The notes: generated from the sequence alone by a model not told the origin. A DNA stretch of 64,000 bases from Patescibacteria group bacterium (GCA_022705745.1 JAKJDW010000001.1:87307-151306), one strand, 5' to 3'; counted from the stretch's first letter, positions 10,922-21,860 are shown. Program-made: numbers and translations.

Positions 10922-12691
10922 ATGTTAAACAAAAAACGAATAAAATTGCTGACGCTCGGCATTTTTCTTCTGTGATCTGTATTCTTTGTATTTGCAGAAA
11001 CTGGAGGAAATCTTGAAGGAAATAATTTACCACAAATTATGATAGACACTGGAACAAAAACTATTTATATAAGTTGATATGTAAATACTGGGATAGTTGA
11101 TACTTGAGTAGCCAACACCTGATGAACAGTCCAAGAAACCCCAGTTTTGATAAATACTGAACCAAGAGATTTAGAAACAGAATTTGCTGAGGCTTTAGCT
11201 TGGATGTATGCAAACTGATTAACAAAGTATGATAATAAAGAAGACTATAGAATGTTTGATTTAGTTTCTCGTGAAGAAGCTGGTAAAATTATATGACAAG
11301 CATATGTTGCCTTGGGATATCCAGATATAGAAAAAAATTCTAGTTGTGATTTCTGAGATGCAAGTAAATTTAATCCAAGCTTAGCACCACATATTGCTAA
11401 TGTTTGTAAACGATGATTATTTAAATGATCCAATTGAAATTATATGCCTCTCAATAATTTAACAAAAGCGGAGGCTATGGCGGTACTTTTGAGAATGTTT
11501 GAATGAAAGATGTCTTATGAGCTACAAATTCCTTGGCGAGAACAATATTATACTAAATGAAAACTTATAGGATTAACTAATATTGAAGATATAAATAAGT
11601 TTGATAAGGGATTGGAAAGATATGAAATAGCTTTGATGGTACATAGACTAAGAAGTATAGTAACAAATCCTCAGTTGAAAACTATGGCACTAAATTTATT
11701 ATGACAAGTACTTACTCCAAATACTGTAGGAATAATGGATGGCTGAACCGTTATAGCAAATCTCGATACTTTGGTTTGAGGAATAGATCCTTACAAAGAT
11801 CCAGAACTTTTGGAAGCAATTTATCGGATGTACGACAATGCTCTAACAATTCATAAAAATCCAAATGATTACAGGCCATTTGATACATTAAATAAAGTAG
11901 CAGCGGCAAAAATTTTTGATAAATTTTCAACTATGCTTGGCTTGTCTGGTAGTGAGGCTTTTTTACCTAATCAATGTGAATTTACAGACATAGGGGATTT
12001 AAGTAATGAAGACCAGCAATATATAGTAAATGTTTGTAAAAAATGAATTATGAAATGAAATAATAAAAAGTTTGTCCCTGATAGCAAATTAAATAAATCA
12101 CATTTTGTGGTTTCTCTAGTTAGGATGTTTCAATGAAAATACCTAGATGAAAATGTGAGTCCTTGGTGGCAAAACTATTTCAATGAAGCAAAGGAGCTTG
12201 GGATAGTTGTTCCTAGTGATGCTATCACTTTTGATACTCCTATTAGTAGATATGAGGTGGCTTTATTCTTGTACAAATTCAACATAAAATATAAGATGTT
12301 GAGTAATTTGAACAATGACAGGATAGCAAATGAAATAATTAGTACAGTAGAAGGATCTATTAGTACGGGAATAAATGGTAAATTAAAATCAAATGTATAT
12401 TTGGACTCAAATTTACTAAAAAGGTGATCATTTGACCTATGATATATAGAAACTTTTGGAACTAGATATAAAATAGTTAAATCTTCTGAATCCACATATT
12501 TTGCTGACAATTTTGTGTGGTATGGGAATGTATTTGATTTAGCAAGTGATGAAGAGCTGGGAACAATTAATTTTGTAGTAAGTAATTGATGATATGTAAT
12601 AGAAGCAACGATAAGATTTGATGGATGAGATACCTATAAAATACTGCCGATTCAATGAACTAGTGCATATTATTTATTACAAGTATTATAA
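10922..12691 (+). CDS. secreted SLH-like repeat protein, candidate S-layer or wall-bound protein
   Basis: 589 aa. Signal peptide KLLTLGIFLLGSVFFVFA, a Gly/Thr-rich linker, then SLH-type modules. Recognisable units are CDFGDASKFNP...VCKRGLFKGSNGNYMPLNNLTKAEAMAVLLRMF and CEFTDIGDL...VCKKGIMKGNNKKFVPDSKLNKSHFVVSLVRMF, plus a further SRYEVALFLYKF segment. The two Cys in each unit are conserved between copies. SLH modules normally bind wall polymers. The C-terminal 130 residues are beta-rich looking and unassigned. Long spacer upstream (about 210 bases). Confidence 0.8.
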
Positions 12692-12736
12692 TTTAAATAA
12701 AAAATATTGGAAATTTTAGATACTAACACGGTCCTT

Positions 12737-13684
12737 GTGAAGGTAAAAACGATAAATATAGATTCTGTGGTCCAAGACAATCAAGAAAATCTTAGACCTG
12801 ATAGTTTTGATAGTTTTATATGACAGGAACATATAAAAAAAATTTTACAAACTGCTATAAATAGTGCAAAAAAAAGAAAAGGAAGTATGGGACATATTTT
12901 GTTTTGTGGACCTAGTGGGTTTGGAAAAACTACTATGGCTCATATCATTGCAAAGCAAAGTGGTGTAAATATGAAAGTAGTGACAGGTTATGCTATCAAC
13001 AAACCTGCTGAAATAGTAAGTATTTTAAACAGTTTGGAAGAATGAGATATTCTATTTATCGATGAAATTCACAGACTCAAGCCAAATGTAGAAGAAGTTT
13101 TGTATATTGCTATGGAAGATTTTGTGATAGATATGGTAATGCCAGAATGAGGAAGTGTGAGAATACCTTTGAATAAATTTACCTTAATTGGTGCTACCAC
13201 CAAATGAGAATGACTTTCCAAACCGATTAAAAATAGGTTTGTTTACGATTTTCATTTTATGGACTACAATGATGAGGAAAAGAAAATTATTATAGATAAA
13301 TATTTAAAAAAATATTGAGTAGCAACAAACCAAGCAGTAATTGAAAAAATTTACAGTAAAGTGGATTCTGTGCCTAGAGAAATACACAATTTATGTATTA
13401 AAATAAGAGATTTTTTTGTAACCGAATGAAAAAACGAAAAAGAATTCACTCAAGATTTACGAAAAAGGTTTTTGATTCATAGTAAGATAGATGATGGCTG
13501 AATGTCTCCTATTCATCAAAAATATCTAAATATTTTAAAGAGAAACGACAGACCTATGGGTATAAAATCCATTGCTATACAATTGTGAATGAATGAAAAG
13601 GCCGTAGAAGAGGACATAGAACCCTTATTGATAAAATTATGAAAGATAGAGAAAACAATTGGATGAAGAATCCTCGTGAGTTAA
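12737..13684 (+). CDS. ruvB: Holliday junction branch migration helicase RuvB
   Basis: 315 aa from GTG 12737. An in-frame TTG at 12707 is an alternative start. Hexameric AAA+ motor that drives branch migration with RuvA. Seen: [16 protein letters not shown], Walker [10 protein letters not shown], Walker [11 protein letters not shown], sensor [19 protein letters not shown], and a C-terminal winged-helix region [27 protein letters not shown]. Ends with GGRILVS. ruvA and ruvC are not in the window. Confidence 0.96.
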
Positions 13685-13828
13685 AAGTTATAAAGTTGCA
13701 TTCTCCTACCACGGGTGCTGTTCGCGGAGCTATCCAATTGCACCCGGGTGGTAGGATAAGGGGGGGTAGGCAAGAACTTTACAAACTCTAAGAACTCAAT
13801 TAAGCTTTAGCTTTTAATTCTTTAAAAA
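13685..13828. repeat. spacer with 23-bp repeat shared with position 48806
   Basis: Contains TTGCACCCGGGTGGTAGGA within an identical 23-bp word at 13734-13756, also present at 48806-48828. A preceding CCTACCACGGGTGC gives it a partial inverted partner (CCTACCACgggtgc and gcacccGGGTGGTAGG). Flanked by ACTTTACAAACT-type words. Confidence 0.75.
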
Positions 13829-14080
13829 ATGACTTTAGATGCATCACTAACATCCAGTTTAGACACTCAAACACTATTAGCTAATATGATTATTTTATGA
13901 TTTATAATTATTGCAGTAATATGGGAAATGATACGAAAAGGTATAGCTTTATGGAAAGCTGGTAGAAACAACCAATTAGCACGATTTATCTGTATTTTTA
14001 TATTCAATACGGTTGGAATACTACCAATTATCTACTTAATTATCAATGCAGTTAAAAAAAATAAGAATAAAAATAAATAA
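13829..14080 (+). CDS. small membrane protein (DUF5652-like)
   Basis: 83 aa. Two hydrophobic helices: about 18-36 (LLANMIILGFIIIAVIWEM) and 53-72 (FICIFIFNTVGILPIIYLI), separated by the conserved-looking KGIALWKAGRNNQLARF and ending in Lys/Asn. This layout resembles the DUF5652 family common in CPR genomes. No strong Shine-Dalgarno sequence. Function unknown. Confidence 0.7.
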
Positions 14081-14107
14081 CCAATAAAAACAGAAAGGAG
14101 GTAAATT

Positions 14108-14233
14108 ATGAGAAAAGCAAATGCAAGGAGAAGAGCTACGAGATCAGCTCTTAGAACTTTAAAAAAAATTGAAAAAATTAAAAAGGAACGCACAAAAACA
14201 AGAGGAGTTCCTAAGTACAAACAAAAAACATAA
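14108..14233 (+). CDS. 41-aa highly basic protein with strong ribosome binding site
   Basis: Begins MRKANARRRATRSALRTL and is about 40 percent Lys plus Arg. The upstream AAAGGAGGTAAATT is a near-perfect Shine-Dalgarno sequence, rare in this window, and argues that this short frame is real and highly translated. It reads as a nucleic-acid-binding peptide, but no family is recognised. The next gene has the same SD element, so the two are likely one transcript ending at the terminator at 14618. Confidence 0.65.
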   Translation: MRKANARRRATRSALRTLKKIEKIKKERTKTRGVPKYKQKT

Positions 14234-14250
14234 AAGAAAGGAGGTAAAAC

Positions 14251-14598
14251 ATGAAAAAACAAAAAAAAACCTACTACTCAGTAGTGAGTGGAGCTTTGAA
14301 AAGAAAGCTTATAGGTAGGAATGTAGAATCATTTGAACTGATAGAGCGAGATAAGAAAAAATTTTATTTTTTCTCCAACACAAAATCCAATTATACTAAC
14401 TTAGATAGAATATTGGACAAAGTGATATCAGCGATATCATACTCAAATGAGGGAGTTAGCTTTGTTTTTGGGGAAATCCAAATGAAAAACGGGAAACATT
14501 ACACATTTATTTGTGAAATAAACCCAATTTTCATAAGAGAAGGTAATACTTCTATCATAAGTCCCCCAAAAACATTACAAATAATAAAAAAAAATTAA
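14251..14598 (+). CDS. 115-aa protein of unknown function, strong SD
   Basis: Preceded by GAAAGGAGGTAAAAC, matching the SD of the gene before it. The protein is basic at both ends (MKKQKKTYY, LQIIKKN) with a central alternating pattern (GVSFVFGEIQMKNGKHYTFI) suggesting a small beta-sheet domain. No TGA codon occurs in it. No signal peptide or membrane segment. Followed directly by a good terminator. Confidence 0.65.
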   Translation: MKKQKKTYYSVVSGALKRKLIGRNVESFELIERDKKKFYFFSNTKSNYTNLDRILDKVISAISYSNEGVSFVFGEIQMKNGKHYTFICEINPIFIREGNTSIISPPKTLQIIKKN

Positions 14599-14617
14599 GT
14601 CATGGAAAAGCTATTGA

Positions 14618-14676
14618 TAAATCCACCCGGCTTTTAGCTTATATCTGATTGCAGATTGTTAGGGTGGATTTTTTTC
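14618..14676 (+). terminator. rho-independent terminator
   Basis: Stem AATCCACCC (14620-14628) pairs with GGGTGGATT (14662-14670), followed by a T run. Ends the transcript of the two small SD-led genes. Confidence 0.8.
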
Positions 14677-15218
14677 AAACAAATCATAGTTCCGTATGAC
14701 AACAGAAATAGCCACCATTATAATAAATCACTTTATAACTTAACAAACCCACTCTACAATACTGTGGGGTGACGCAGAAGGACAACAATTTTTTTCATTT
14801 TATCATGAGCGAAGTTCGTATTTATGGAATAATAACACTCCCATCACCACCTTTGTAGCCCCGCAGAATTGCGTGGCTACATTATTTCATCATTTTAACA
14901 TTTCAACACTTTATCATTTTATCATTTCAACATTTTATCATGAACAAAATTCACCCCTGCTTAGCGGGCAAACCATAAGTAGTAGAAACAAAAAAACTGT
15001 CTCCCTTTTTCGAAAGGAAGTGAAGTCCTCTCCCGACACATCGGGATCTCACTTTGTTCGAGATCTATCGGGACAAAGGGAGTTGCTCTAGTGTAGTGGG
15101 ATTTAATATTTTCTCCACTTTTGCACGAATCTTCTAAATTAACATTGATATAGTAATCGAAATTCTTAAGTTAAAAAATGTTGGAAATAGAATTTTATAT
15201 TTCAAATAATATTAAAAA
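14677..15218. repeat. 540-base non-coding spacer with several repeat types
   Basis: Contains: an imperfect palindrome at 14855-14880 (GTAGCCCCGCAG...TGCGTGGCTAC); a run of CATTTTATCATTTCAACA-like words at about 14880-14945; and at 15032-15073 a double hairpin CCCGACACATCGGG followed by GATCTC...GAGATC, closely matched at about 55660-55690. No convincing gene. Confidence 0.65.
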
Positions 15219-15803
15219 ATGAAACAAACTTTATTAAATCTAACTAAGTGATTTTTATGAGAATCACAAGCTAGAAATCGTTACACTTTATATGCAAATG
15301 TAGCAAAAAAAGAATGATACATACAAATCGCCAACATTTTTTTGGAAACAGCAGAACACGAAAGACAACACTCAAAACGATTTTTTACTATGTTACAAGA
15401 ATTAAAAGAAAAAGAATGAATAACTGATGACATGATAGAAGTTCCTAGTACTGCAGCAGTAAAATATGGTGACACTATGACAAACCTAAAAACAGCTATG
15501 GAATGAGAACATGAAGAGTATTCAGACCTTTATCCAGAATTTGCAAGAGTAGCAGAAGAAGAGTGATATCCAGAGTTTGCAAAAAGAATAAGATCCATCA
15601 TAGTTGCTGAAATACATCATGAAGAAAGATACAAAAAATTATATGAACAACTAGAAAAAGAAACAATTTGGAATAAGGAAGAAGTTATTACTTGGGTATG
15701 TACAGAATGTGGTTACACCCACAAAGGAAAAAATCCACCTGAATTATGTCCATCTTGTGATCACCCTATCGGATATTATATCAGAAAATGTGAAGAGTAC
15801 TAA
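15219..15803 (+). CDS. rubrerythrin
   Basis: 194 aa. Peroxide-reducing non-haem iron protein. Seen: N-terminal ferritin-like four-helix domain with metal ligands in ESQARNRYTLYA, ETAEHERQHSK, EGEHEEYSDLYPEFA and EIHHEERYKKLY, then a C-terminal rubredoxin-type site WVCTECGYTHKG...LCPSCDHP with two CxxC pairs. Suggests protection from oxygen in an anaerobic or microaerobic lifestyle. Monocistronic, ending at a strong terminator. Confidence 0.95.
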
Positions 15804-15828
15804 AATTTTAAGTTAAAAATAACAAAAA

Positions 15829-15858
15829 AAACTCTAAAAATTTTTAGAGTTTTTTTAT
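15829..15858. terminator. bidirectional rho-independent terminator
   Basis: AAAAAAACTCTAAAAA faces TTTTTAGAGTTTTTTT. It can serve rubrerythrin on the plus strand and the convergent small gene on the minus strand. Confidence 0.85.
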
Positions 15859-15874
15859 TTAGTATAAAATTTAT

Positions 15875-16165
15875 TTATGCATATGTATTATCTGGAGACT
15901 CTCCTAATGTTTCTGCCTTTGCTCATGATTTAGCTTCTATTTCTTTTGTTTCTATTGCTTCAATATTTTTAGATTCCTTGGTTATATTTTCTGCTAATTG
16001 AGGAATTCTTGTTTTAACAATATTTACAAAAGTACTTCTATCTGGTTCTTCTCACAATCCTTTCTCAAGCATATCTTCCGCCTTATTTGCAACATCTTCT
16101 ATATTTTTAGTTCACTCCTTTGATTTATCAACATATTCATTCTGATTTAACTGATTTATATTCAT
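15875..16165 (-). CDS. 96-aa hydrophilic protein of unknown function
   Basis: Begins MNINQLNQNEYVDKSKEG and is rich in Glu, Lys and Asn with predicted long helices and no membrane segment. Second gene of a two-gene unit: its start is 3 bases after the stop of the gene upstream. Shares the promoter at 16553-16580. No family recognised. Confidence 0.6.
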
Positions 16166-16168
16166 TTT

Positions 16169-16519
16169 TTAAAAATTAGTAGATAAAATTTGTTCTAGCC
16201 ATAATTCTGGATCTCATTCTTGTTGACGATCTAAAGCCTCTGCTTGTTGTATTTTCTCTAATACCAAGAATAAGCTCTGGAGTTCATCCAATCACTTTTG
16301 TAGATCCATTTGCTCGATTTTTTCCAAGCTAGATACCAGTACTTTATAAATTCAAACTAATATCCTATCCGTATAATTTTTGCTACTTACGGAATTAATT
16401 AGTTTTACAAATATCTCATCCAAAGTTTCAAATTTTCTTAGCAAAGAAAGAAGTTTCTCTTTTTTCAATTGAGAATTAAGTGCTTGAAATTCTTCTATTG
16501 CTTTGCTATAAACAGACAT
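16169..16519 (-). CDS. 116-aa coiled-coil-like protein of unknown function
   Basis: Mostly helical, heptad-like sequence (KAIEEFQALNSQLKKEKLLSLL). The ATG at 16519 is preferred over the in-frame GTG at 16546 because the -10 box of the promoter lies at 16553-16558, putting transcription start at or inside the GTG. Four TGA codons are read as Gly. Forms a unit with the gene at 15875. Confidence 0.62.
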
Positions 16520-16552
16520 TTGTATATTGAATATAAAGTTTGGCACATGTAA

Positions 16553-16599
16553 ATTATAATCAAAAAAAAAATCCTGTCAAATTTTGAAGAACTTTTTTT
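16553..16599 (-). promoter_or_regulatory. sigma70 promoter with conserved upstream block
   Basis: On the minus strand: upstream block AAAAAAAGTTCTTCAAAAT overlapping TTGACA (16575-16580), a 16-base spacer containing T10, and TATAAT (16553-16558). One of at least six promoters in the window with the same upstream block. Confidence 0.85.
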
Positions 16600-16749
16600 G
16601 ATAAAAATAATCTAAGCTCAACACTTTTTTTTGTTTTTTTTGGAATACCACAAAGGTTGTTACTATTGCCAGCAAATCTGTTGCTGGAAATGAGTGTTTG
16701 TATCTCAATTCATTGTAAGAGGTGAATGAATTTAGCTATTCTTAATATT
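16600..16749. other. short non-coding segment with two small hairpins
   Basis: CCAGCAAatctgTTGCTGG (about 16669-16687) and AATTCATTgtaagaggtgAATGAATT (about 16706-16731) could fold into adjacent stems. It might be a small RNA or processing region for the tRNA. No gene seen. Confidence 0.35.
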
Positions 16750-16821
16750 TGACCCGACCAGGAGTTGAACCTGGGTTACAATCTTCGCAGGATTGTGTCT
16801 TATCCACTAAACGACCGGGTC
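16750..16821 (-). tRNA. tRNA-Arg (anticodon GCG)
   Basis: Full cloverleaf on the minus strand: acceptor GACCCGG with a matching TCGGGTC 3' side, anticodon stem CAATC/GATTG with loop CTGCGAA giving anticodon GCG, and T-arm CAGGTTCAACTCCTG. No encoded CCA. It reads CGC and CGU directly, unlike the usual ACG (inosine) tRNA. Confidence 0.93.
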
Positions 16822-16929
16822 CACTATTGTTTTATGTATGAATTACCGAATAATATCATATCTTATAACAAAATATACCAAAATCGCAAGTAGTATTTTA
16901 AAAGAAAATAAGAAAAATAGTAAAAAAAT

Positions 16930-16957
16930 TTGCAAAATAAAAAATTCTTGCTATAAT
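16930..16957 (+). promoter_or_regulatory. sigma70 promoter
   Basis: TTGCAA (16930-16935), 16-base spacer, TATAAT (16952-16957), 36 bases before the ATG at 16993. Confidence 0.75.
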
Positions 16958-16992
16958 AAAGTAACAAAAATTTATCTTTAAAACAAAAAAAA

Positions 16993-17604
16993 ATGACTGA
17001 AACAAAAAAAAATCCTGTGAGTATATCAACTGATGAACTGATTGAAAAACACAGACAAATGATTCAATTTGTAAAAAACACTATTTCTGGTATAGAAACT
17101 GACTTAAAGAGAATTAAAATTATATTAAATAAATTATCAAAATTTGATCCAAAAGATCAAAATTCTTTAAATGACAAAGAGTTGGAAGAAACTATCGGTG
17201 CAACAGATTTGAAATCATATAAAGAAGATAATGTACAGGTAGTAGAATGAAAATTTGATGGATATTTTATGGTATGAGCAGATCAAAAAAAATATCCAGT
17301 TCCATTAAACTATTCTAGTAAAACAAAATTGGTGCCATGAGATATTTTAAAATTAAAAATCCTAGATAATGGCCAATTTGTTTATAAATTAATTAATCCT
17401 GTGGAAAGAAAGCATGTTAGAGCTATTCTTAGTATGACAGATGAAAACAAGTTTACTGCCGTGACAGATGATGGAAAAACATATTTTTTGAACCAAGCTG
17501 CTGTTACATTCTTTAAGGGGAAACCTGGAGATGAGCTATTTATTTTAATAAATGAAAAAGATAAAGGAGGTTTTGCAGCAATTGAGGCAGTAATAAAAAA
17601 ATAA
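16993..17604 (+). CDS. conserved CPR-type protein of unknown function
   Basis: 203 aa. N-terminal helical segment (about 10-55), an acidic stretch, then beta-rich repeats: FDGYFMVGADQKKYPVPLNY, SKTKLVPGDILKLKIL, and a second similar half HVRAILSMTDENKF...GDELFILI. The two halves look like tandem small beta-barrels, which would suit nucleic-acid or ribosome binding, but that is inference. Monocistronic with a clear promoter and terminator. Confidence 0.72.
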
Positions 17605-17639
17605 AACCACTTATAATAAATACTTATAAATAACAAAAT

Positions 17640-17668
17640 AAAGCCGAACTAATATAGCTCGGCTTTTT
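17640..17668 (+). terminator. rho-independent terminator
   Basis: AAAGCCGA pairs with TCGGCTTTTT across an 11-base loop. Confidence 0.82.
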
Positions 17669-17961
17669 ATATGATCAGGTAGAAAATCTCTTTAATAACA
17701 TTAACATTTTAACCAAAACAAACGAGGGGAGGGAGGGTTGAGATTTTCTCCTGACAAAAAGCAGTATAATGATATGAAAACAAAAATCAAGCCTTTAAAA
17801 TATCATTTTGAAGCTTTGGCTAGGGGTTGATAATAGTTGGTATCAAAAACAATAGTGTGAAAAGTATTATGGATAAGATAGTTTGAAATACAAACCCCTG
17901 ATTAAGTATTGAAAACTTAAATCATTTTGTTAAATTTTTTGTGTTTATTCAATATTTTTTT
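17669..17961. other. non-coding spacer with a long inverted repeat
   Basis: TCAGGtAGAAAATCTC (about 17675-17690) pairs with GAGATTTTCTCCTGA (about 17740-17754) around a purine-rich loop containing GAGGGGAGGGAGGG. No ORF covers it. Candidate structured RNA or long-looped regulatory stem. Confidence 0.4.
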
Positions 17962-20361
17962 ATGTTAAAAATTTTTATAACAAATAAATTTAAATACAAT
18001 AAAAAATTAAAAGATTTCTATTGAACTGCGGAATTTTATATTTTTTTGATATTTCTGTTTTTATTTCTTGTACTTCTTATTAGACTTTTTTTTGTTCAAA
18101 TTATTCATCACAAAAAATATGATGATATTTTAAATAGACAACACATGAGTCAATCTTTTTTAAAAGCAGAAAGGGGGGATATTTTAGCTTACGACAAATC
18201 TCATAATGAAGTAAAGTTGACTGAAAACATCTCTATATACAATGTTTTTATAGATCCAAAATATATTTGAGATAAAGAACGCTTTATTGAGCTATTTTGG
18301 CCGATAGCTTACACACATCTATGTGAAATAAATGGTATGGAAAAAGTAGAAAAAATAGATTGTATCAAAAATCTTGAAATTTTTGCAAAAAAAGATCTTT
18401 TGCCAAAAACTCCTGAATTCTTTTATATGGGAAGCGGAATAATGAGCGATGGATATGATAGCTATGATTGGACAGGATTTTATGAACAAACAGAAGCTAT
18501 ATTATCTGGATTTAATACTTGAACAGCCGAAACTTTGATAAGATGAGCTTTGGACAAAAGGATTCAAGTAGGGATAAAAAAAGAAAACTATATTTGATTT
18601 TTTTCTAACAAAAATTTTCTGGCTGAATTGGAATGATTGGGGTTGAAATATATAAATATAAAGTATAATAACTATGTTTATATAGTGCCCACCAAAATTG
18701 CAAATGTTTCTAGAGAATGAGCTCCATTAAAAAAACTTTTAGCTAAATATGATTATTTGAACAATTATCCTGATTTTGATAAAAATTTTTACCAACAAGA
18801 ATATAGATATATTAAACTACTGTCTGATGTAAATCCGGTAGTAGCACAAATGGTTAAAGATTTGAAAATAAAGCATTATAATGAAACAACGAGGGATAGA
18901 ATTCCAATATTGCATGGACTAGGATTAGAACCTTTTGTAAAAAGATATTACCCTTATGGGTCTTTTTTGTCCAATGTGTTGGGGTATGTTGATAAAAATT
19001 GAGTTTCCTTTTATGGAATAGAACAATATTTTGATGATATGTTGCGTTGAAAAGATTGAAAAATAATTGGTCGTGCCTCAGCTTGGATTGGATGAGTTGG
19101 AGCAAATGAATTTGAAATAGAGGATGTAATCAATGGGAATGATGTCTATTTAACTATAGATATATGAATTCAAAAAGAAGTAGAGTTGATGGCAAAAAAA
19201 CGACAGGAAAGTTTGCAAGCTGACTCTGTGAGTATTCTTATTTATGATCCAAATAATGGTCAAATAAAAGCCTCTATCAACTACCCCTCATTTGATCCAA
19301 ATAATTACAACGATGTGTATATGCTCAAACCTTTGGGAATTGATGAATCGTTTATTGTGGATAATGATACTTATATGGATGTTCCGATTTATATTATAAG
19401 CTGATGAGAGACTAAATTAGCTACCACAAAAGAAAGGGTTAATATTGAGCTTAAAAAATATGTAACAAAAAATATTTATGGCCCACAGGTTTTTGTTGAT
19501 AAAAACATAGCCATGGCTTACGAACCTGGAAGTATTTTTAAAGCATTTACTGTAGCAATCGGTTTGGATACGGATGAAATTCGTTTGTATGACTTTTATC
19601 ACGATCCTGGGGAGGTGAAAGTTTGACCTTATACTATAAAAAATGCTGATAATAAAAACTGTATGTGAGACAAGTCTTTTATGAATGCATTTACCTATTC
19701 TTGTAATATATGAATGGTGAGAATTGTACAAGCAGTGGGGAAAAATAATTTTTATAATTATCTAAATAAATTAAATTTTGGTCAAATGACAAACATAGAG
19801 TTGGCATGAGAAGATCCTGGTTCTATGGACTTGGTTACTGTGGTTTCAATGGCAAGATTTTTGAATAACTCATTTTGACAGGGATTATTAAGTACTCCAA
19901 TTCAACTAGCAGCAGCTTATAGTGCTATTGTAAATGGTGGTCACTATATTAAACCGACTATAATCGCATGAACCTATGACAAACAAACTTGAAAATATCA
20001 TGAAAATAAAACTCAAATATTGAGACAGATTTTTAAACCAGAAACTGCTGAGGAAATCAAAGAAGCCCTATTTATGATTATGGAAACCAATCCTGACTAT
20101 GTAAAAATGATGAGAGTAGAGTGATTTACTCTTTGAGGAAAAAGTTGAACTTCTCAAATATCATTTAGATGAAAATATATGCAAGGTTTAGGCTGGACAA
20201 ACACCTCATTTATAGGATTGGTAACAAAAGAAAATCCAGAATATGTTGTAATTGTCCAAGTTCGTAGGCCTAGAGCCACAATTTGGTGAGCACAAACAGC
20301 TTGAAAAGTTTTCTCTGAGGTTGGAAAATTTTTGATTGGATATTCATTTATAGAGAAATAG
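17962..20361 (+). CDS. class B penicillin-binding protein (transpeptidase)
   Basis: 799 aa. Cross-links peptidoglycan at septum or side wall. Seen: one N-terminal membrane helix (about 24-44), the PBP dimerisation/pedestal region (FLKAERGDILAYDKS, GYVDKNGVSFYGIEQYFDD), and the transpeptidase domain with Ser524-x-x-Lys527 in EPGSIFKAFT, the SxN motif Ser580-Cys-Asn, and KSGT at 727-730. The order and motifs match FtsI/PBP2-like proteins; which of the two is not decidable. Ends in TAG. Confidence 0.95.
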
Positions 20362-20371
20362 CCACAACCCC

Positions 20372-20407
20372 TACTACCTGCCCCGTAGTCCTACGGGGCG
20401 GGTGGTA
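20372..20407. repeat. GC-rich palindrome
   Basis: GCCCCGTAG and CTACGGGGC separated by TC (20380-20399). Member of the palindrome family also at 1714, 25329 and 48646. Confidence 0.8.
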
Positions 20408-20438
20408 CTTAACTTTTAACTTTCAACTTTCTTGTGTG

Positions 20439-21275
20439 ATGGAAACGATTAACTTGATAGAATTTATTAAAAATTGAGAAAATTTTGAAAAAATGGTTAA
20501 AGGATTTGAACAGATAGTTTCAGATTTTGATTTTTGAAAATTAGAAAATTTTGTGCATATTAAATCTTTTACAGATTTTAAAATAATAAATCAAAAGAAA
20601 AAAACATTATTTATCTTAGGTCATTTACTACTAGATAATGTGATAGATTATTTAAAAGATATAACAGAATACTCTATTTTAGATTTGAATTTTGGTAGTA
20701 TAGGATTTAGTAAAAAAATATGAATATCTCAAGTAGGCATATTACAATTAGTAGCTTTATGAATAGAAATATATGAGCCATTTGATTTATCATCATTTTT
20801 GTCAAACTTAGATTCATCTGGGAAAAAGTATTTCAGAATAAATAATTTTGATTTACCAGAAAATTTACGGGATATTTATGATAATACAGATATGGTTTCG
20901 TTGGAGGAGTACGGTTTTGAAGGTTGAAATTTTGCAATCATTACGACTTGATCGATGTTGATTGAAGTTCTTAGACTTGGTGAGTTATTACAAGCAGATG
21001 GATTAGAATTCCAGATTTTTATTTTGAATAGATTAGATAAATTGGAGTCTAGTACTTTTTGAAACATAAAAAATTTAATTTTTATTTTTGATGGGCTAAA
21101 TTTTAAGTATGAATATCTTATCAGAAAAGTTTTTTGAGATAAAAATCTGAAATTTATCACACCGAAATACAATAAACTTTCTACGATCTTGGATGACTAT
21201 ATAATGGAAAATTTAGAGTTTGATGCACAAAGTCTCAAAAATAGGTTGAAAAAAAGTGGGATAGAGGGATTGTAA
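20439..21275 (+). CDS. unknown protein with a transketolase C-terminal-like segment
   Basis: 278 aa. The C-terminal half contains GFEGGNFAIITTGSMLIEVL and a following LGELLQADGLEFQIFILNRL, the pattern of the C-terminal domain of transketolase/DXS/E1-beta proteins, but no thiamine-binding or catalytic domain is present. The N-terminal half is acidic and aromatic with no recognised motif. It may be a free-standing regulatory or degenerate relic. Located after the PBP with no clear partner. Confidence 0.5.
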
Positions 21276-21494
21276 AAATTTTTTGGAATATGGTAATAGT
21301 TTATAATTGTTAATATAAAAATGACCACGACCATTCCCTATACTAACTTATGCTTGAACCAACTATTCTTTGTTATACGAATAAAAAGACTCTAATCTTC
21401 TTGAAAAAAAACTTTTAATCATTAATAATATTTTTAAGTGTGTTTCATGATGAAACTATGGTTTTGTTGTTTTTTAGATTATAAATAAGCAAAA

Positions 21495-21860
21495 ATGTTT
21501 GGAAAAGTTGGAGAAATGAAAAAAATGTATGACAAGTACAAAGCTCTTCAAAAAGCTTTACAAAATTTAGTAATTAGAGCTAAAGAATGAAAATATATGT
21601 TAGATTGAGAAGAACAAGAATGAGCTCTGGTAGTAGATATAAGTTGAGAAATGAAATTAAGAGATGTTAGTATCAATGATCGGTCTCTATTATCTCCAGA
21701 GAAAAAAACAGAATTAGAAGAATTGATAGTAAAAACTTTTCAAAAAGCACAAAACAAAGCTCAAGAAATAGTAGCAGAAAAAACAAAAGAAATCCTTGGA
21801 TTTGATCCAAATGATATGGCTAGTATGATGGCTGGTGGAGGTATTCCAGGACTAAGCTAA
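21495..21860 (+). CDS. ebfC: YbaB/EbfC family nucleoid-associated protein
   Basis: 121 aa, close to the family length. Small DNA-binding dimer often encoded near dnaX and recR. Seen: MFGKVGEMKKMYDKYKALQKAL, ALVVDISGEMKLRDVSINDRSLLS, and the Gly/Met-rich tail MASMMAGGGIPGLS. Four glycines are TGA codons. dnaX and recR are not adjacent here. Confidence 0.92.

Noticed and set aside
16520-16546. GTG at 16546 as start of the coiled-coil gene
   Set aside because: It lies 7 bases from the -10 box, at the expected transcript start, leaving no leader; ATG 16519 fits better.
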